DNA of 62,607 nt, from contig CAJFVT010000063.1 of assembly GCA_904420525.1 (NCBI GenBank), forward strand, positions 1-62,607, given 5' to 3'. Position 1 is the first letter of the stretch. Every line of letters starts with the position of its first letter. A program made the position numbers and the translations under genes. Under the pieces are notes generated by a model. It had not been told where the DNA came from, did no database searches, and was given only the letters and a program-made list of their open reading frames with translations. Below are positions 50,730 through 61,791 of this stretch, piece by piece. This DNA comes from an uncultured Clostridia bacterium (lineage in GTDB: Bacteria; Bacillota; Clostridia; UBA1381).

Positions 50730-51599
50730 GTGATGACAAATAATATATCATTCCCGCGGCTCGGCATAAGTTTTGATATTGACCCGGTAGCCCTGCGGAT
50801 CGGTTCAAAGGAAATCTATTGGTACGCGCTCATAATCCTCGCCGGATTTCTGCTGGGGCTTCTCCTGGCATCGGCAAAAAGCGAGAAGCGCAGCATAAAA
50901 AAAGATAATGTATGGGATATTGCGCTCATAGGCATAGTTGCCGGCATAATCGGAGCGCGCATCTATTACGTTCTGTTCTCACTCGATGAATTCAAGGACA
51001 GTTTTCTCGATGTATTCAAGATATGGGAGGGAGGGCTTGCCATATACGGCGGCATAATCGGAGCGCTGATATCGACCTGCATATACTGTAAGGTCCAAAA
51101 AATAAATCTGCCGAACACTCTCGACGTATGCTGCGTCGGTCTGCTGCTCGGCCAGTCTATCGGAAGGTGGGGCAACTTCGTCAACTGCGAGGTCTACGGC
51201 GGCGTGACCGATTCGCTGTTCGGCATGAGCATAAACGGCGCTGAGCCAGTGCAGCCTCTTTTCCTGTACGAGTCGCTGTGGAGCCTTGCGGGAGTCATTC
51301 TTATACTGCTGCTGCGCGGCAAAAAGACGAAAAACGGGCAGGTGTTCCTGTTCTACATCTTCTGGTACTCCTGCGGCAGACTTGTGCTTGAGGGGATGCG
51401 GGATACATCCTATATCCTCTACCTTATCCCCGGCGTGCTGGGCATATCGCAGTTCGTAGCCGCCCTGCTGATCCTGCTCTCGATCGCCGGATTTATATAT
51501 GTGACGATGTCTAAAAAGAAATGCTTCGTCCCGCTTCCGCCGATAACGGCTGACGAGAGCTCGCAAAAAAACGATGACCTTGAACAAAAGGAGCAATAA
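50730..51599 (+). CDS. lgt: Prolipoprotein diacylglyceryl transferase
   Basis: GGLAIYGGIIGALIS; GRWGNFVNCEVYG; PLFLYESLW. Confidence 0.97.
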   Translation: MMTNNISFPRLGISFDIDPVALRIGSKEIYWYALIILAGFLLGLLLASAKSEKRSIKKDNVWDIALIGIVAGIIGARIYYVLFSLDEFKDSFLDVFKIWEGGLAIYGGIIGALISTCIYCKVQKINLPNTLDVCCVGLLLGQSIGRWGNFVNCEVYGGVTDSLFGMSINGAEPVQPLFLYESLWSLAGVILILLLRGKKTKNGQVFLFYIFWYSCGRLVLEGMRDTSYILYLIPGVLGISQFVAALLILLSIAGFIYVTMSKKKCFVPLPPITADESSQKNDDLEQKEQ

Positions 51600-51656
51600 T
51601 GATAAGAGGCTGACGCAATGAACATTCCGCTCATCCGTATCAGCCTCGCATCTATA

Positions 51657-52208
51657 TCACTGGATCACATTGCCGCTCTCTACAGCTTCTGCCGGGATAA
51701 GCGATTCAAGCGCTACAGCCGCGGTAGTGCCGAGGTTTGTAAGCAGAGCTTTCTGCCCCTCATCACTGCCCGAACCGGCGCTTATGCTTATATGGCAGCC
51801 TCTGTCGTATATGTGTATATACGGATATGCCACATAGCAGTCCGCGCCTATGCCCTCGATCTTCTCATTGTCAGTCCTGAGGATCCTGGCATTTTCATAT
51901 TCATTCCATATATCAGTAGTCGAAAGTGTGTCCGAAAACTGCTCGATCGACACTGTTACGCCGTCAGCAGCGCCGACCGGATCTGTCACATACACAGCGG
52001 TGAGCTTGTTCCCATCGCTTACTATGCCCTCGCCGGAAAGGCTGAGCGTATTTCCCGCCGCAGCCGATGCGGTCTCCGCCGAAATAAGCATGTCCGGGCT
52101 TACACGCGGGATATCCTGCGCCGCTGTATCCTGATCATTCCCGCCGCCGCAGCCGGCAAGCCCCACAACCATGGCCGCGCAGGCAACAGCAGTAATTAGT
52201 CTTTTCAT
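51657..52208 (-). CDS. Hypothetical secreted lipoprotein
   Basis: signal peptide with lipobox LAGC; start moved to MKRLITAVACAAMVVGLAGC. Confidence 0.75.
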   Translation of the reverse strand: MKRLITAVACAAMVVGLAGCGGGNDQDTAAQDIPRVSPDMLISAETASAAAGNTLSLSGEGIVSDGNKLTAVYVTDPVGAADGVTVSIEQFSDTLSTTDIWNEYENARILRTDNEKIEGIGADCYVAYPYIHIYDRGCHISISAGSGSDEGQKALLTNLGTTAAVALESLIPAEAVESGNVIQ

Positions 52209-52252
52209 ATTACTCCTCCGTATCCTCCGGTGAGCCGCGCTGCGACACCGGA

Positions 52253-53185
52253 TCATTTCTTCATTGCAGCAGCTTCCTTCGCCTTTGCCGCGATATTTTC
52301 AGCTGTAAGACCGTACTCCTCAAAAAGCTCGTTCGGCTTGCCAGATTTTCCATAACGGTCAGTGCCGATGATCTTTACAGGACACGGTGCGTTAGCACAT
52401 ACGACCTCCGTTACCGCGCTGCCGAGTCCGCCCATTATATAATGCTCCTCAGCCGTCACTATAGCGCCGGTCTCCTTCGCAGCCTTTGTGATCAGTTCCT
52501 CATCTAAAGGCTTTATCGTATGTATATTTATAACTCTCGCGTCTATGCCGTCTTCCTTGAGCATATCGGCAGCCTTGAGCGCCTCCTGCACCATAAGTCC
52601 GGTAGCTATTATCGAAACATCGCTGCCGTCCCTGAGCTGAACGCCCTTGCCAAGCTCAAACTTGTAGTCCTCGCCGTTGACATCCTCTACCGCAAGTCTT
52701 CCGAAACGCATATATACCGGTCCGTCATGCTCTATCGCAGCCTTTACCGCAAGCTGCGCCTCTATATCATCTGCCGGATTTATAACGACCATTCCGGGGA
52801 TAGTTCGCATGAGCGCTATATCCTCGAGACACTGGTGCGAAGCGCCGTCCTCGCCTACCGAGATACCCGCATGAGTCGCGCCTATCTTGACATTGAGCTT
52901 AGTATATCCGATCGAATTCCTGACCTGCTCAAATGCGCGTCCGGCAGCAAACATCGCAAACGTAGACGCAAACGCTGTCTTTCCGCACGCGGCAAGGCCT
53001 GCTGCAACACACATCATATCAGCCTCCGCTATACCGCAGTTGATGAAGCGGTCGGGATAAACCTTTTTAAATGTATCTGTTTTTGTGGATTTTGAGAGAT
53101 CCGCGTCAAGAACGACGATGTTTTCATTGTCGCCGTATTTAACGAGCGCCTCACCATATGATACTCTTGTAGCCTTCTTTGCCAT
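52253..53185 (-). CDS. Transketolase C-terminal subunit
   Basis: VVLDADLSKSTKT; NCGIAEADMMCVAAGLAACGK; ATHAGISVGEDGASHQCLEDIALMR. Confidence 0.95.
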   Translation of the reverse strand: MAKKATRVSYGEALVKYGDNENIVVLDADLSKSTKTDTFKKVYPDRFINCGIAEADMMCVAAGLAACGKTAFASTFAMFAAGRAFEQVRNSIGYTKLNVKIGATHAGISVGEDGASHQCLEDIALMRTIPGMVVINPADDIEAQLAVKAAIEHDGPVYMRFGRLAVEDVNGEDYKFELGKGVQLRDGSDVSIIATGLMVQEALKAADMLKEDGIDARVINIHTIKPLDEELITKAAKETGAIVTAEEHYIMGGLGSAVTEVVCANAPCPVKIIGTDRYGKSGKPNELFEEYGLTAENIAAKAKEAAAMKK

Positions 53186-54033
53186 TATAACATCGCCTCC
53201 AATTCTGCAATTTTAGCGTCAAGCTCCGCTATCGCCTGATCGTACTGCTCCTTGTTAGGCGCAGTGCCGTGCCATGCCGCCTGATTTTCCATAAACGAAA
53301 CATTCTTGCCCTTTACCGACTTCATTATCACAGCTGTCGGCTTGCCCTTGCACTGCTTTGCAGCCTCAACGGCATCATACAGCTCATTGAAGTCATGCGC
53401 GCTTGCATGGATAACGTTCCAGCCGAACGCCTCGAACTTAGCGTCTATCGGGTTCGGGTTCATAACATCTGAAATGTTTCCGTCTATCTGGAGTCCGTTG
53501 TTATCAACAAATATCGTGAAGTTGTCCAGCTTGTAGTGAGGAGCGAACATCGCCTGCTCCCAGACCTGACCTTCCTCAAGCTCACCGTCACCGAGTATTG
53601 AATAAACTCTGTAATCCTTATTGTCAAGCTTTGCCGCGAGCGCCATACCGCCGGCAACGCAAACACCCTGTCCGAGCGAGCCTGTCGACATATCAACGCC
53701 CGGCACCTTGTTCATATCAGGATGCCCCTGCAGATAGCTGTCTATATGTCTGAATGACGCAACATCCTCTACCGGAAAAAATCCTCTCTCTGCCAATGTC
53801 CCGTACAATGCCGGAGCCGTGTGACCCTTTGACAGAACAAATCTGTCCCTGTTTTCATTCTTAGGATCCTTCGGATCAACGTTCATCACCTCAAAATATA
53901 GAAGTGTTAAAACATCAGCTATCGACAGCGAGCCGCCCGGATGGCCCGACTGTGCGTTAAACACCGCCGTGAGTGCATCCTTGCGCACTCTGTTTGCGAT
54001 AATGGCTAATTCTGTAGCTCTTTTTGCATCCAT
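53185..54033 (-). CDS. Transketolase N-terminal subunit (TPP-binding)
   Basis: AQSGHPGGSLSIADVLTLLYF; LSKGHTAPALYG; GDGELEEGQVWEQAMFA. Confidence 0.96.
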   Translation of the reverse strand: MDAKRATELAIIANRVRKDALTAVFNAQSGHPGGSLSIADVLTLLYFEVMNVDPKDPKNENRDRFVLSKGHTAPALYGTLAERGFFPVEDVASFRHIDSYLQGHPDMNKVPGVDMSTGSLGQGVCVAGGMALAAKLDNKDYRVYSILGDGELEEGQVWEQAMFAPHYKLDNFTIFVDNNGLQIDGNISDVMNPNPIDAKFEAFGWNVIHASAHDFNELYDAVEAAKQCKGKPTAVIMKSVKGKNVSFMENQAAWHGTAPNKEQYDQAIAELDAKIAELEAML

Positions 54034-54149
54034 TATTTATAATTCCTCCTGTTATAATTTTTGACCGGCGTCTGTAAGAACGGATCCCACAGCCGCCTGT
54101 GCTTATCTATAAATCCGGATCGCAGCAGCAGATCCTAATCTATACATTT

Positions 54150-54578
54150 TTATTTTCCGCCCTCCGGCAGCGCTTTTACAGAGTTATAGGCAAGCTCCAT
54201 TACCTCTTTCAATCTTTGCTCTCTGCCGCCTGTGAACAGCCAGCCGAGCAAAGCCTCAAATCCGGTCGCGCGGCGGTAATCGCCCACATCCGCATTCTTC
54301 GGCACAGTATATGATTTAGCGTTTCTTCCCCGTTTGTACGCTGCAAGCTCCTCATCGGACAGGATCGGCTCTATCGCCTTTACCGCTTCCGACTGTCCGT
54401 GCGCGCTGACAAACCTTATTGCTTCGACATGCAGCCGATGAGCCGTTCTGCCGGGATGCTCCTCTATTATCCTTGACCGTACATAAACATCATAAAGCGA
54501 ATCTCCCATATACGCCAGCACCAGCGCATTGTATTCGTTCGGACGTTTCGTAAATCTCATCATTGCGCGTAGCTCCAT
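54150..54578 (-). CDS. mrnC: Mini-ribonuclease III
   Basis: [60 protein letters not shown]; downstream of cysS. Confidence 0.95.
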   Translation of the reverse strand: MELRAMMRFTKRPNEYNALVLAYMGDSLYDVYVRSRIIEEHPGRTAHRLHVEAIRFVSAHGQSEAVKAIEPILSDEELAAYKRGRNAKSYTVPKNADVGDYRRATGFEALLGWLFTGGREQRLKEVMELAYNSVKALPEGGK

Positions 54579-55990
54579 TTAACTCCGTCAGGAGTATCCT
54601 TAAGAACTATATTCATCTCCTTGAGCTTATCGCGGATAGCATCGGCCTCGGCCCAGTTCTTTGCCTTTCTCGCCTCATCACGCTTTTTTATAAGCTCCTC
54701 TATCTCAGAATCGAGCGTCTTTTTCGTTTCCTTCCCGAACAGTCCGAGAACGCCGCCCAGTTCACGTATGAGCCCCAGCGCAAGCTCTATCGCCTCTTTG
54801 CCCGAATCACTGCTGATCTCTGTATTCGCAATATATACTATATCGAATATTGATGCTATCGCGTCTGCCGTATTCAGGTCGTCATCCATCGCCGCGATGA
54901 ATTTCTCTCTGCAGTCCTCAAGCTTTTTCTTCAGCTCCGGACCGCACTCCTTCTCCTCCGCGCTGCCGTTTAGGAATTCGAGATTTTCTATACATGTGTA
55001 TACTCTTTCAACTGCCGATCCGGCCTGATCCATAAGCGTGTCGGCAAAATTTATCGGGTTCCTGTAATGAGCCGAAAGCATAAAAAACCTGATAACCTCG
55101 CCGTCATATTTTTCAAGGATCTCGCGTACTGTAAAGAAATTGCCGAGAGATTTGCTCATCTTACGGTTATCCACATTTATGTAGCCGTTATGCATCCAAT
55201 ATCTCGAAAACTCCCTGCAGTTCGCGCATTCGCTCTGCGCGATCTCATTCTCGTGGTGCGGGAACACAAGATCCTGTCCGCCCGAATGCAGGTCTATCGT
55301 TTCACCAAGGTACTTGTTTGCCATCGCGCTGCACTCGATATGCCAGCCGGGTCTTCCCTCACCCCACGGGCTTTCCCAATAAGGCTCGCCCTCCTTTTTC
55401 GCCTTCCAGAGCGCGAAGTCCATCGGATCCTTCTTATGTTCATTTATATCTATCCTCGCCCCCGCTTCAAGCTCCTCAAGCGGCTGCTTTGACAGCTTGC
55501 CGTAGTCCTTGAATTTCTTTGTCGAAAAATATACGTTTCCATCCATAGCATAGGCATAGCCGTTATCGACAAGCTTTTTGATTATATCGATTATCGCATC
55601 GATATTCTCTGTAGCCTTCGGATGAACAGTTGCGGGACGTATCCCTATAGCCTCGGCATCCTTAAAATACTCCCTGATAAAACGGTCGCCCAGCTCCTTT
55701 ACTGTTATCCCTTCCTCATTGGCGCGTTTTATCATCTTGTCGTCTATATCGGTGAAATTCTGTACAAATGTAACTCCGTATCCGAGGTATTCCAGATATC
55801 TCCTCATCGTATCGAATATGATGAACGGACGCGCGTTGCCTATATGAAAATAATTATACACCGTAGGTCCGCACGAGTACATTTTTACATTGTTCTTATC
55901 GAGAGGGATAAATTCCTCCTTCTGCCTTGTCATAGTATTATAGATCTTCATATTATATATCAATAGCTCCTTCCGCATACCGCGCCGCAC
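54560..55990 (-). CDS. cysS: Cysteinyl-tRNA synthetase
   Basis: [55 protein letters not shown]. Confidence 0.98.
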   Translation of the reverse strand: MRRGMRKELLIYNMKIYNTMTRQKEEFIPLDKNNVKMYSCGPTVYNYFHIGNARPFIIFDTMRRYLEYLGYGVTFVQNFTDIDDKMIKRANEEGITVKELGDRFIREYFKDAEAIGIRPATVHPKATENIDAIIDIIKKLVDNGYAYAMDGNVYFSTKKFKDYGKLSKQPLEELEAGARIDINEHKKDPMDFALWKAKKEGEPYWESPWGEGRPGWHIECSAMANKYLGETIDLHSGGQDLVFPHHENEIAQSECANCREFSRYWMHNGYINVDNRKMSKSLGNFFTVREILEKYDGEVIRFFMLSAHYRNPINFADTLMDQAGSAVERVYTCIENLEFLNGSAEEKECGPELKKKLEDCREKFIAAMDDDLNTADAIASIFDIVYIANTEISSDSGKEAIELALGLIRELGGVLGLFGKETKKTLDSEIEELIKKRDEARKAKNWAEADAIRDKLKEMNIVLKDTPDGVKWSYAQ

Positions 55991-56017
55991 ATACGTGCCG
56001 TGCTCCGGTCGTTATCA

Positions 56018-56686
56018 TTATCCATCGCTCCGTTCTTTCCGGAGCGCCTCCAGCTCCGCGCTTTGCGCTTTAATTTCCGCGTTCAGCTCGTCTATCTTAA
56101 GGCTCAGCGCGTTTATCTGCTGAGCGACCGGATCAGGTATCTTTATCTGGTCAAGATCGTAGACGCGCTCGCCGCCCATACTGACTATCCTAGCCGGAAC
56201 GCCTACAGCCGTTGAGTCTGACGGGACCTCCGACAGCACCACCGCGCCCGCTGCGATCTTTGAATTGCTCCCGACAGTGAACGGACCCAGCACCTTAGCG
56301 CCCGAACCTATCATGACATTGTCACCGATCGTTGGATGTCTCTTTCCGCATTCCTTTCCGGTACCGCCAAGGGTGACCCCCTGATATATAGTACAGTTAT
56401 CGCCTATCTCCGCGGTCTCACCTATTACCACGCCCATACCGTGGTCTATGAACAGCCCCTTGCCTATCCTTGCCGCCGGATGTATCTCCACACCGGTCAG
56501 GAACCTGGAAAACTGTGAGATGAGCCGCGCGAGAAATTTTCTGTTATGCCTGTAAAACCAGTGCGCTATCCTGTGCCACATGACCGCGTGAACACCCGAA
56601 TAGAGAAAAAACACCTCCAGACCGCTCCGCGCAGCCGGATCCCGCTCCATCACCGATCTTATATCCTCACGGAATGTTTTAAACAA
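56018..56686 (-). CDS. cysE: Serine O-acetyltransferase
   Basis: [46 protein letters not shown]. Confidence 0.96.
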   Translation of the reverse strand: MFKTFREDIRSVMERDPAARSGLEVFFLYSGVHAVMWHRIAHWFYRHNRKFLARLISQFSRFLTGVEIHPAARIGKGLFIDHGMGVVIGETAEIGDNCTIYQGVTLGGTGKECGKRHPTIGDNVMIGSGAKVLGPFTVGSNSKIAAGAVVLSEVPSDSTAVGVPARIVSMGGERVYDLDQIKIPDPVAQQINALSLKIDELNAEIKAQSAELEALRKERSDG

Positions 56687-57014
56687 ATGATCAAACCTTT
56701 CTGTGCGGCCGGCCGTTTCCGGACCGGCCGTTCCATATCATGAATATCGAATACGCAGCGCAAAAAATAAAGCGCCGCTTATATAGCATAATATAATTAT
56801 ACCATTAACTGATTAAAAAAACAACTGTTTATTTAAAATAATCTATATAATAAATTGATAAAATTTATCGGTATGTCATATCATGACGGATTTTTGCGTT
56901 AAATTCAAATTTCCTCTTGAAAAATACGTTAGTTTGTGCTAAAATATATTCAAATAATTAATCAGTGTTTCACAGGCTAACTGCGGCCTGCGGCTGCACA
57001 GGAGGAGGTCTGTT

Positions 57015-57389
57015 ATGAAGCTGCTTGAATCAGGTGAAATGTATCTTGAAACGATCCTTATATTGAAGAACAAATACGGCTATGTACGCTCGATCGATAT
57101 AGCTCACGAAATGAACTTCTCAAAGCCGAGCGTATCAAGGGCTATGTCGCTGCTCAAGGAGGACGGATATATAGAAAACGATCCGCATGGAATGATCCTC
57201 CTTACCGAAAAGGGACAGGAGGTAGCTGAGAAGATCTATGACAGACATAAGACTCTCACAAAGTATCTTATCCTGCTTGGCGTGAGCGAGGAAACGGCAC
57301 AGCAGGACGCCTGCCGTATCGAGCATGTCATAAGCGAGGAAAGCTTTGAAAAGATCAAAGCTTTGATACCCGACTCATTAAAAGAATAA
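57015..57389 (+). CDS. DtxR/MntR-family metal-dependent regulator
   Basis: SGEMYLETILILKNKYGYVRSIDIAHEMNFSKPSVSRAMSLLKEDGYI. Confidence 0.9.
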   Translation: MKLLESGEMYLETILILKNKYGYVRSIDIAHEMNFSKPSVSRAMSLLKEDGYIENDPHGMILLTEKGQEVAEKIYDRHKTLTKYLILLGVSEETAQQDACRIEHVISEESFEKIKALIPDSLKE

Positions 57390-57392
57390 TAA

Positions 57393-57469
57393 TAGGTAAT
57401 TGCGAAACGCGGCAGTGTTTTGTAATTACTTCCCTATACTGTGCGAAACGACTGTTTCGCAATCACCTA
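57393..57469 (-). repeat. Dispersed double-hairpin repeat, copy 3 (full length, inverted)
   Basis: taggtaattgcgaaacgcggcagtgttttgtaattacttccctatactgtgcgaaacgactgtttcgcaatcaccta. Confidence 0.88.
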
Positions 57470-57486
57470 AGAATAATAGCTTAACG

Positions 57487-57538
57487 GACTGCCGCGCTCA
57501 TGCATAGGCATCGAGACCGCGGCGGTCTATTTTTTTTG
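57487..57538 (+). terminator. Terminator downstream of the mntR-like gene
   Basis: GACTGCCGCG...CGCGGCGGTCTATTTTTTTT. Confidence 0.85.
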
Positions 57539-57548
57539 CACGGCGCTT

Positions 57549-58751
57549 TTACGGCGCACATATGCCGCAGGGCGAATATCCCTGAGCTGTCAGCTCTGCT
57601 CTGCTCCCGCTGTATTCCCGCTTGTTTTTTTCACTCATATTCGATACTCCCGGACAGTCGGGATAATGGAATTTCTTTGACCGAGTATTAAGAATATATA
57701 CGGTCTCTGTACCGGTCAGAACATCTTCCGGCACGGCAGCATGATTGCTGCCGTCTAAATAGCTGATGCCCACTCCGGGCTGGACGTTATAGCAATATAC
57801 ATTAAAGCAAAGTCCGCTGCCGCCGTCCTCAACGGACATGCCCTCCATCAGCACACCGCGGGCGACAAGCTCGCTGCCCCTGAAATCCGGCGTTACACGG
57901 TACATAACATGGTTCCCCGTAGCCTCTATATAATCTGCCGTCATATTTTCAAACGGCAGCATCCCCTCCGTATTCATATACCGAGTGCCGGTGATAAGAT
58001 TTTTTTCATTCGCGTTTTCCGCCGACAGCTGGTAGCCTATGAGATGACATCGGTTATACAGATACTTCCCATCAATAAAATCATATTTAGACGTGACCCA
58101 GCCTGACGGCTTGATCATACCGATCGCGCCGCGCTCTTCTGTGGGCATTGTATCGATCGAAAGGCTTGCAAACGCCTCGCCGCAGCGCCCGAGCCAGTCA
58201 AGCTCACTGTAGCTTTCAAACGAGACCGAGCTTATCTCGCTTTCATCAAAATACGGCACATTGCCGTTTATCACCGTATACGCGCTGCCGCTGTATTCCG
58301 GAACAAGCTCCGGGATAAAAAATCCCTCGCTGCTGTCCGATACTATAAACACGGTGCTTGTATCGCCGTTCCAGCTGACCGCGCAGTCAAACGCCTCCGA
58401 TACAGCGCGCACAGGCACCAGCGTTCTGTCGTTTATTATCACTGCAGGCGACTCAAGAGCAATATCCTCGCCGTCCCTGTATATCACAGGATCGCCTACC
58501 CCTATGCTTACGTTCACATCGCCGCGGACGCCGACAGCCGTCTGTGCTTCCTCATCCCAAGTTACCTCCGCGCCTAGCGCTTCAAAGATCGCGCGCATAG
58601 GGACCATGGTCCTGTCGTTTATTATCACCGGATCCACATCAAAGCTGACGCGGACGCCGTCTACAAAGACGGCAACATCTTCCGATGCCGATGCTGACGG
58701 CGTTAAAACAGCCGCGCAGATCAAGGCTAATGCCAATTTACCGCGTACCAC
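57549..58751 (-). CDS. Secreted copper-amine-oxidase-N-domain / EndA-like nuclease / Ada-like Cys-domain protein
   Basis: VFVDGVRVSFDVDPVIINDRTMVPMRAIFEALGAEVTWDEE; KYLYNRCHLIGYQLSAENANEKNLITGTRYMN; ILNTRSKKFHYPDCPGVSNMSEKNKREYSGSRAELTAQGYSPCGICAP. Confidence 0.85.
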   Translation of the reverse strand: MVRGKLALALICAAVLTPSASASEDVAVFVDGVRVSFDVDPVIINDRTMVPMRAIFEALGAEVTWDEEAQTAVGVRGDVNVSIGVGDPVIYRDGEDIALESPAVIINDRTLVPVRAVSEAFDCAVSWNGDTSTVFIVSDSSEGFFIPELVPEYSGSAYTVINGNVPYFDESEISSVSFESYSELDWLGRCGEAFASLSIDTMPTEERGAIGMIKPSGWVTSKYDFIDGKYLYNRCHLIGYQLSAENANEKNLITGTRYMNTEGMLPFENMTADYIEATGNHVMYRVTPDFRGSELVARGVLMEGMSVEDGGSGLCFNVYCYNVQPGVGISYLDGSNHAAVPEDVLTGTETVYILNTRSKKFHYPDCPGVSNMSEKNKREYSGSRAELTAQGYSPCGICAP

Positions 58752-58772
58752 ACCGTATCCTCCTCTCTAAAT

Positions 58773-58820
58773 AAAAAAGGGGACTGCTGCAAAACTCATT
58801 GAATTTTGCAACAGCCTCCT
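58773..58820 (-). terminator. Terminator downstream of the SDR gene (GGGGCTGCYGC stem family)
   Basis: minus strand ggaggctgttgcaaaa...ttttgcagcagtccccttttttattt. Confidence 0.85.
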
Positions 58821-58842
58821 GTCAATCACTTTTTAATTATGA

Positions 58843-59643
58843 TCACGGCTGCTTTCCGATGTAAGCAAGGATACCGCCGTCAACATAAAGAACATGTCCG
58901 TTAACCGCATTTGATGCATCTGATGCAAGGAATACAGCAGGTCCTGTAAGCTCTTCAGCCTGCAGCCATCTGCCTGCCGGAGTTCTTCCGCAGATGAACT
59001 GATCGAACGGATGTCTTGAACCGTCAGCCTGCTTTTCGCGGAGCGGAGCTGTCTGCGGTGTTGCGATATATCCCGGTCCGATACCGTTACACTGGATGTT
59101 GTAAGCGCCGTACTCTGAACAGATGTTTCTTGTGAGCATCTTGAGACCGCCCTTAGCTGCAGCGTAAGCTGAAACTGTTTCACGGCCAAGCTCTGACATC
59201 ATTGAACAGATGTTTATGATCTTTCCGTGACCCTTCTTGATCATTGAAGGAATAACAGCCTTTGATACGATAAACGGAGCGTTGAGGTCTACATCGATCA
59301 CCTGACGGAACTGCTCAGCTGTCATATCGCACATCGGTATTCTCTTGATGATGCCTGCGTTGTTGACAAGAATATCAATAACGCCGACAGTCTCCTCGAT
59401 ATCCTTTACCATGTCCTGAACAGCCTGCTCGTTTGTAACATCGCAAACATAGCCCTTAGCATCTATACCATCTGCCTTATATGCCTCCAAGCCCTTGTCA
59501 ACAAGCTCCTGCTTGATATCGTTGAACACGATCTTAGCTCCGCACTTAGCGAATGCCGATGCGATAGCATAGCCTATGCCGTATGATGCGCCTGTTACCA
59601 ACGCAACCTTACCCTCAAGGCTGAAATTCAAAAAATCACTCAT
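58843..59643 (-). CDS. Short-chain dehydrogenase, gluconate 5-dehydrogenase/KduD-like
   Basis: LVTGASYGIGYAIASAFAKCG; DILVNNAGIIKR; SAYAAAKGGLKMLTRNICSEYG; GPGYIATPQTAPL. Confidence 0.92.
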   Translation of the reverse strand: MSDFLNFSLEGKVALVTGASYGIGYAIASAFAKCGAKIVFNDIKQELVDKGLEAYKADGIDAKGYVCDVTNEQAVQDMVKDIEETVGVIDILVNNAGIIKRIPMCDMTAEQFRQVIDVDLNAPFIVSKAVIPSMIKKGHGKIINICSMMSELGRETVSAYAAAKGGLKMLTRNICSEYGAYNIQCNGIGPGYIATPQTAPLREKQADGSRHPFDQFICGRTPAGRWLQAEELTGPAVFLASDASNAVNGHVLYVDGGILAYIGKQP

Positions 59644-59690
59644 TGGATTCTCCTCCTTAAAAATATGTATATTTTAATATAAATATTAAC

Positions 59691-60101
59691 TTAACCAAGC
59701 GGATCCGGACGATAAATGAGGTGTGAATAATTGCCCTCGATATCCCTGTACCAATAGGTCTTAAGTCCCGCGGCATTCTCCGATACGTCATGGACCTCCT
59801 CGACTCTGTTGTCAGCCTTGAGCTTTTCAACGATCTCATCGAAGGCCTTGGGGCTTACCGAGAACGCCAGATGTCTTATACCCGCCATTTTCTCAGCGTC
59901 ATCCGCCTTTTCCGTCTGAGCCGATACAAACTCGATCATGCTTCCATCGGGGAACTGCAGGAAATATGTACCCTTGCCGTTGTCATAAACAACTCTGCCG
60001 CCGTACATATCCATATACCAATCTTTAAGCGCCGCAGTATCGAATGAAACGACCGCGACATGCTCTATCCCGCTTACTGCCATACTCATTCCTCCTCTCA
60101 C
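59691..60101 (-). CDS. VOC/glyoxalase-family protein
   Basis: GIEHVAVVSFDTAALKDWYMDMYGGRVVYDNGKGTYFLQFPDGSMIEFV. Confidence 0.87.
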   Translation of the reverse strand: MRGGMSMAVSGIEHVAVVSFDTAALKDWYMDMYGGRVVYDNGKGTYFLQFPDGSMIEFVSAQTEKADDAEKMAGIRHLAFSVSPKAFDEIVEKLKADNRVEEVHDVSENAAGLKTYWYRDIEGNYSHLIYRPDPLG

Positions 60102-60262
60102 GGCCGACCATTATGACCTGCCGTCTTTGTCTATATATATTATAGCATAATCAAGAAAGAATTTCAAGCAGTCTTCATTAATTTTATAAAAATTTGAATT
60201 ATTCCACTGAATATTATACAATTCTATCTTTCTTCCTGAATTATTCCTTAAAAATACCTATA

Positions 60263-61618
60263 TCAGGCAGTCCTCTTAGGGTATGGGCATTTGAAAAACT
60301 GCCTGCTCATAAATAAGCCGATCAATGACACGATCCCATCCGTAACGGGATAAGTAAGCCAGAAATAATCCAGCCCGAACCTAGAGAATAGGTATGCCAA
60401 CGGCACGAACAGAAATACTGTTCTTATGACCGTCAGCAGAGAGCTTTTTAAGCTTGCTCCGACAGCCTGAAACAGGACCGGATATGTAAGTGATGTTACC
60501 AGCGGTATAAAGCTCAAGCCTATAATACGGAAAGCCGTGATGCCTATTCTTATGACCTCATCGTCCATCGAGAAAAACCGCAGCATAGGCTCAGGTATGA
60601 TCATGAAACAAAGTGTTCCTAAAAACATCAGAGCCGCGCCGAAAATTATCGCTGTATTCAAGGTTTTTCTGCATCTCTCAGTATTCCCCGCCGCATAGTT
60701 GAAGCTTATGACAGGCACGATACAGGTCTGCATCGCGCCAAGCGGGATAAAGAAAAAGGTCTGCCACTTGTAATACAGTCCCAGCACTGTAACAGCGGCG
60801 TCGGAAAATGTCGCAAGTATCATATTCAGACCGAATATGTAGAGGGTATATGCCGACTGCATGAGAATATTCGGTGTCCCAAGGCAGAATATCCTCCCCA
60901 CATAGCGAGGATATCTTCTCCATTCCGGCGGCTTGTAAAATCCATTTTTCATGACCACAAGCGCCGCAATGATCTGACCCGCAGCTGTTGCGGCCGCAGC
61001 GCCTGCGATACCCATCTCCGGAAGTCCGAACATCCCGAAGATAAGCAGAGGGTCGAAGATCATATTCGTTGCCGCGCCTGCTATCTGGGCTATCATAGGG
61101 ATCTTCATATTGCCGCGCGCCTGCAGTATTTTTGTCCATATACTTTCCAGAAACAGCCCGAAGCTGAACACGCATACGATCCTTCCGTATGTGATAACAT
61201 CCGCAATTACCTCAGGAGACGAGGTCTGTAATCTTGCATACAGCGGCATTACCGCATAGCACACCGCGGCAAAAACGGCCCAAAGAACGACTGCCAGCGG
61301 AGTCCCGGCTCCCGCATATTCGTCAGCCCTATCGCTCTGCCCAAGTCCCAGCTTCGAAGCCATTACCGTGTTGATCCCCACTCCCGTACCCACAGCTAAT
61401 GCGATCATCAAAAGCTGTAATGGATAAACGATCGAAAGCGCGGTAAGCCCAGACTCCGAATATCTTCCCACAAACACGCTGTCGATAATATTATAAAGCG
61501 CCTGTATAAGCTGCGCCAGCATTACCGGCGGAGCCATTTTAAAAAGTATTTTACTTATTTTTTCAGTTCCAAAGTAATCATTGTTTTGTTTGATGTTTTC
61601 CATATCCATAATTATCAA
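60263..61618 (-). CDS. MATE-family efflux transporter
   Basis: ISKILFKMAPPVMLAQLIQALYNIIDSVFVGRYSESGLTALSIVYPLQLL; 12-TM. Confidence 0.93.
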   Translation of the reverse strand: MIIMDMENIKQNNDYFGTEKISKILFKMAPPVMLAQLIQALYNIIDSVFVGRYSESGLTALSIVYPLQLLMIALAVGTGVGINTVMASKLGLGQSDRADEYAGAGTPLAVVLWAVFAAVCYAVMPLYARLQTSSPEVIADVITYGRIVCVFSFGLFLESIWTKILQARGNMKIPMIAQIAGAATNMIFDPLLIFGMFGLPEMGIAGAAAATAAGQIIAALVVMKNGFYKPPEWRRYPRYVGRIFCLGTPNILMQSAYTLYIFGLNMILATFSDAAVTVLGLYYKWQTFFFIPLGAMQTCIVPVISFNYAAGNTERCRKTLNTAIIFGAALMFLGTLCFMIIPEPMLRFFSMDDEVIRIGITAFRIIGLSFIPLVTSLTYPVLFQAVGASLKSSLLTVIRTVFLFVPLAYLFSRFGLDYFWLTYPVTDGIVSLIGLFMSRQFFKCPYPKRTA

Positions 61619-61791
61619 CTCCCAATTTGAACTATACCAGTATACAGCAAACCAAATCGAATGTCAATAGGTTATGTATCATTTGTTTGCAGACAGCCTT
61701 TGATATGCCTGACATTTTTTCAGCGCACAACAAAAACGCCCCGCAAACCGCAGCCGTACGATTTGCAGGGCGTGTGAATTATGGACTTTCG

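Noticed and set aside
56699-56735. cysE leader hairpin as intrinsic terminator
   Set aside because: No T-tract follows on the minus strand; kept only as a weak regulatory candidate
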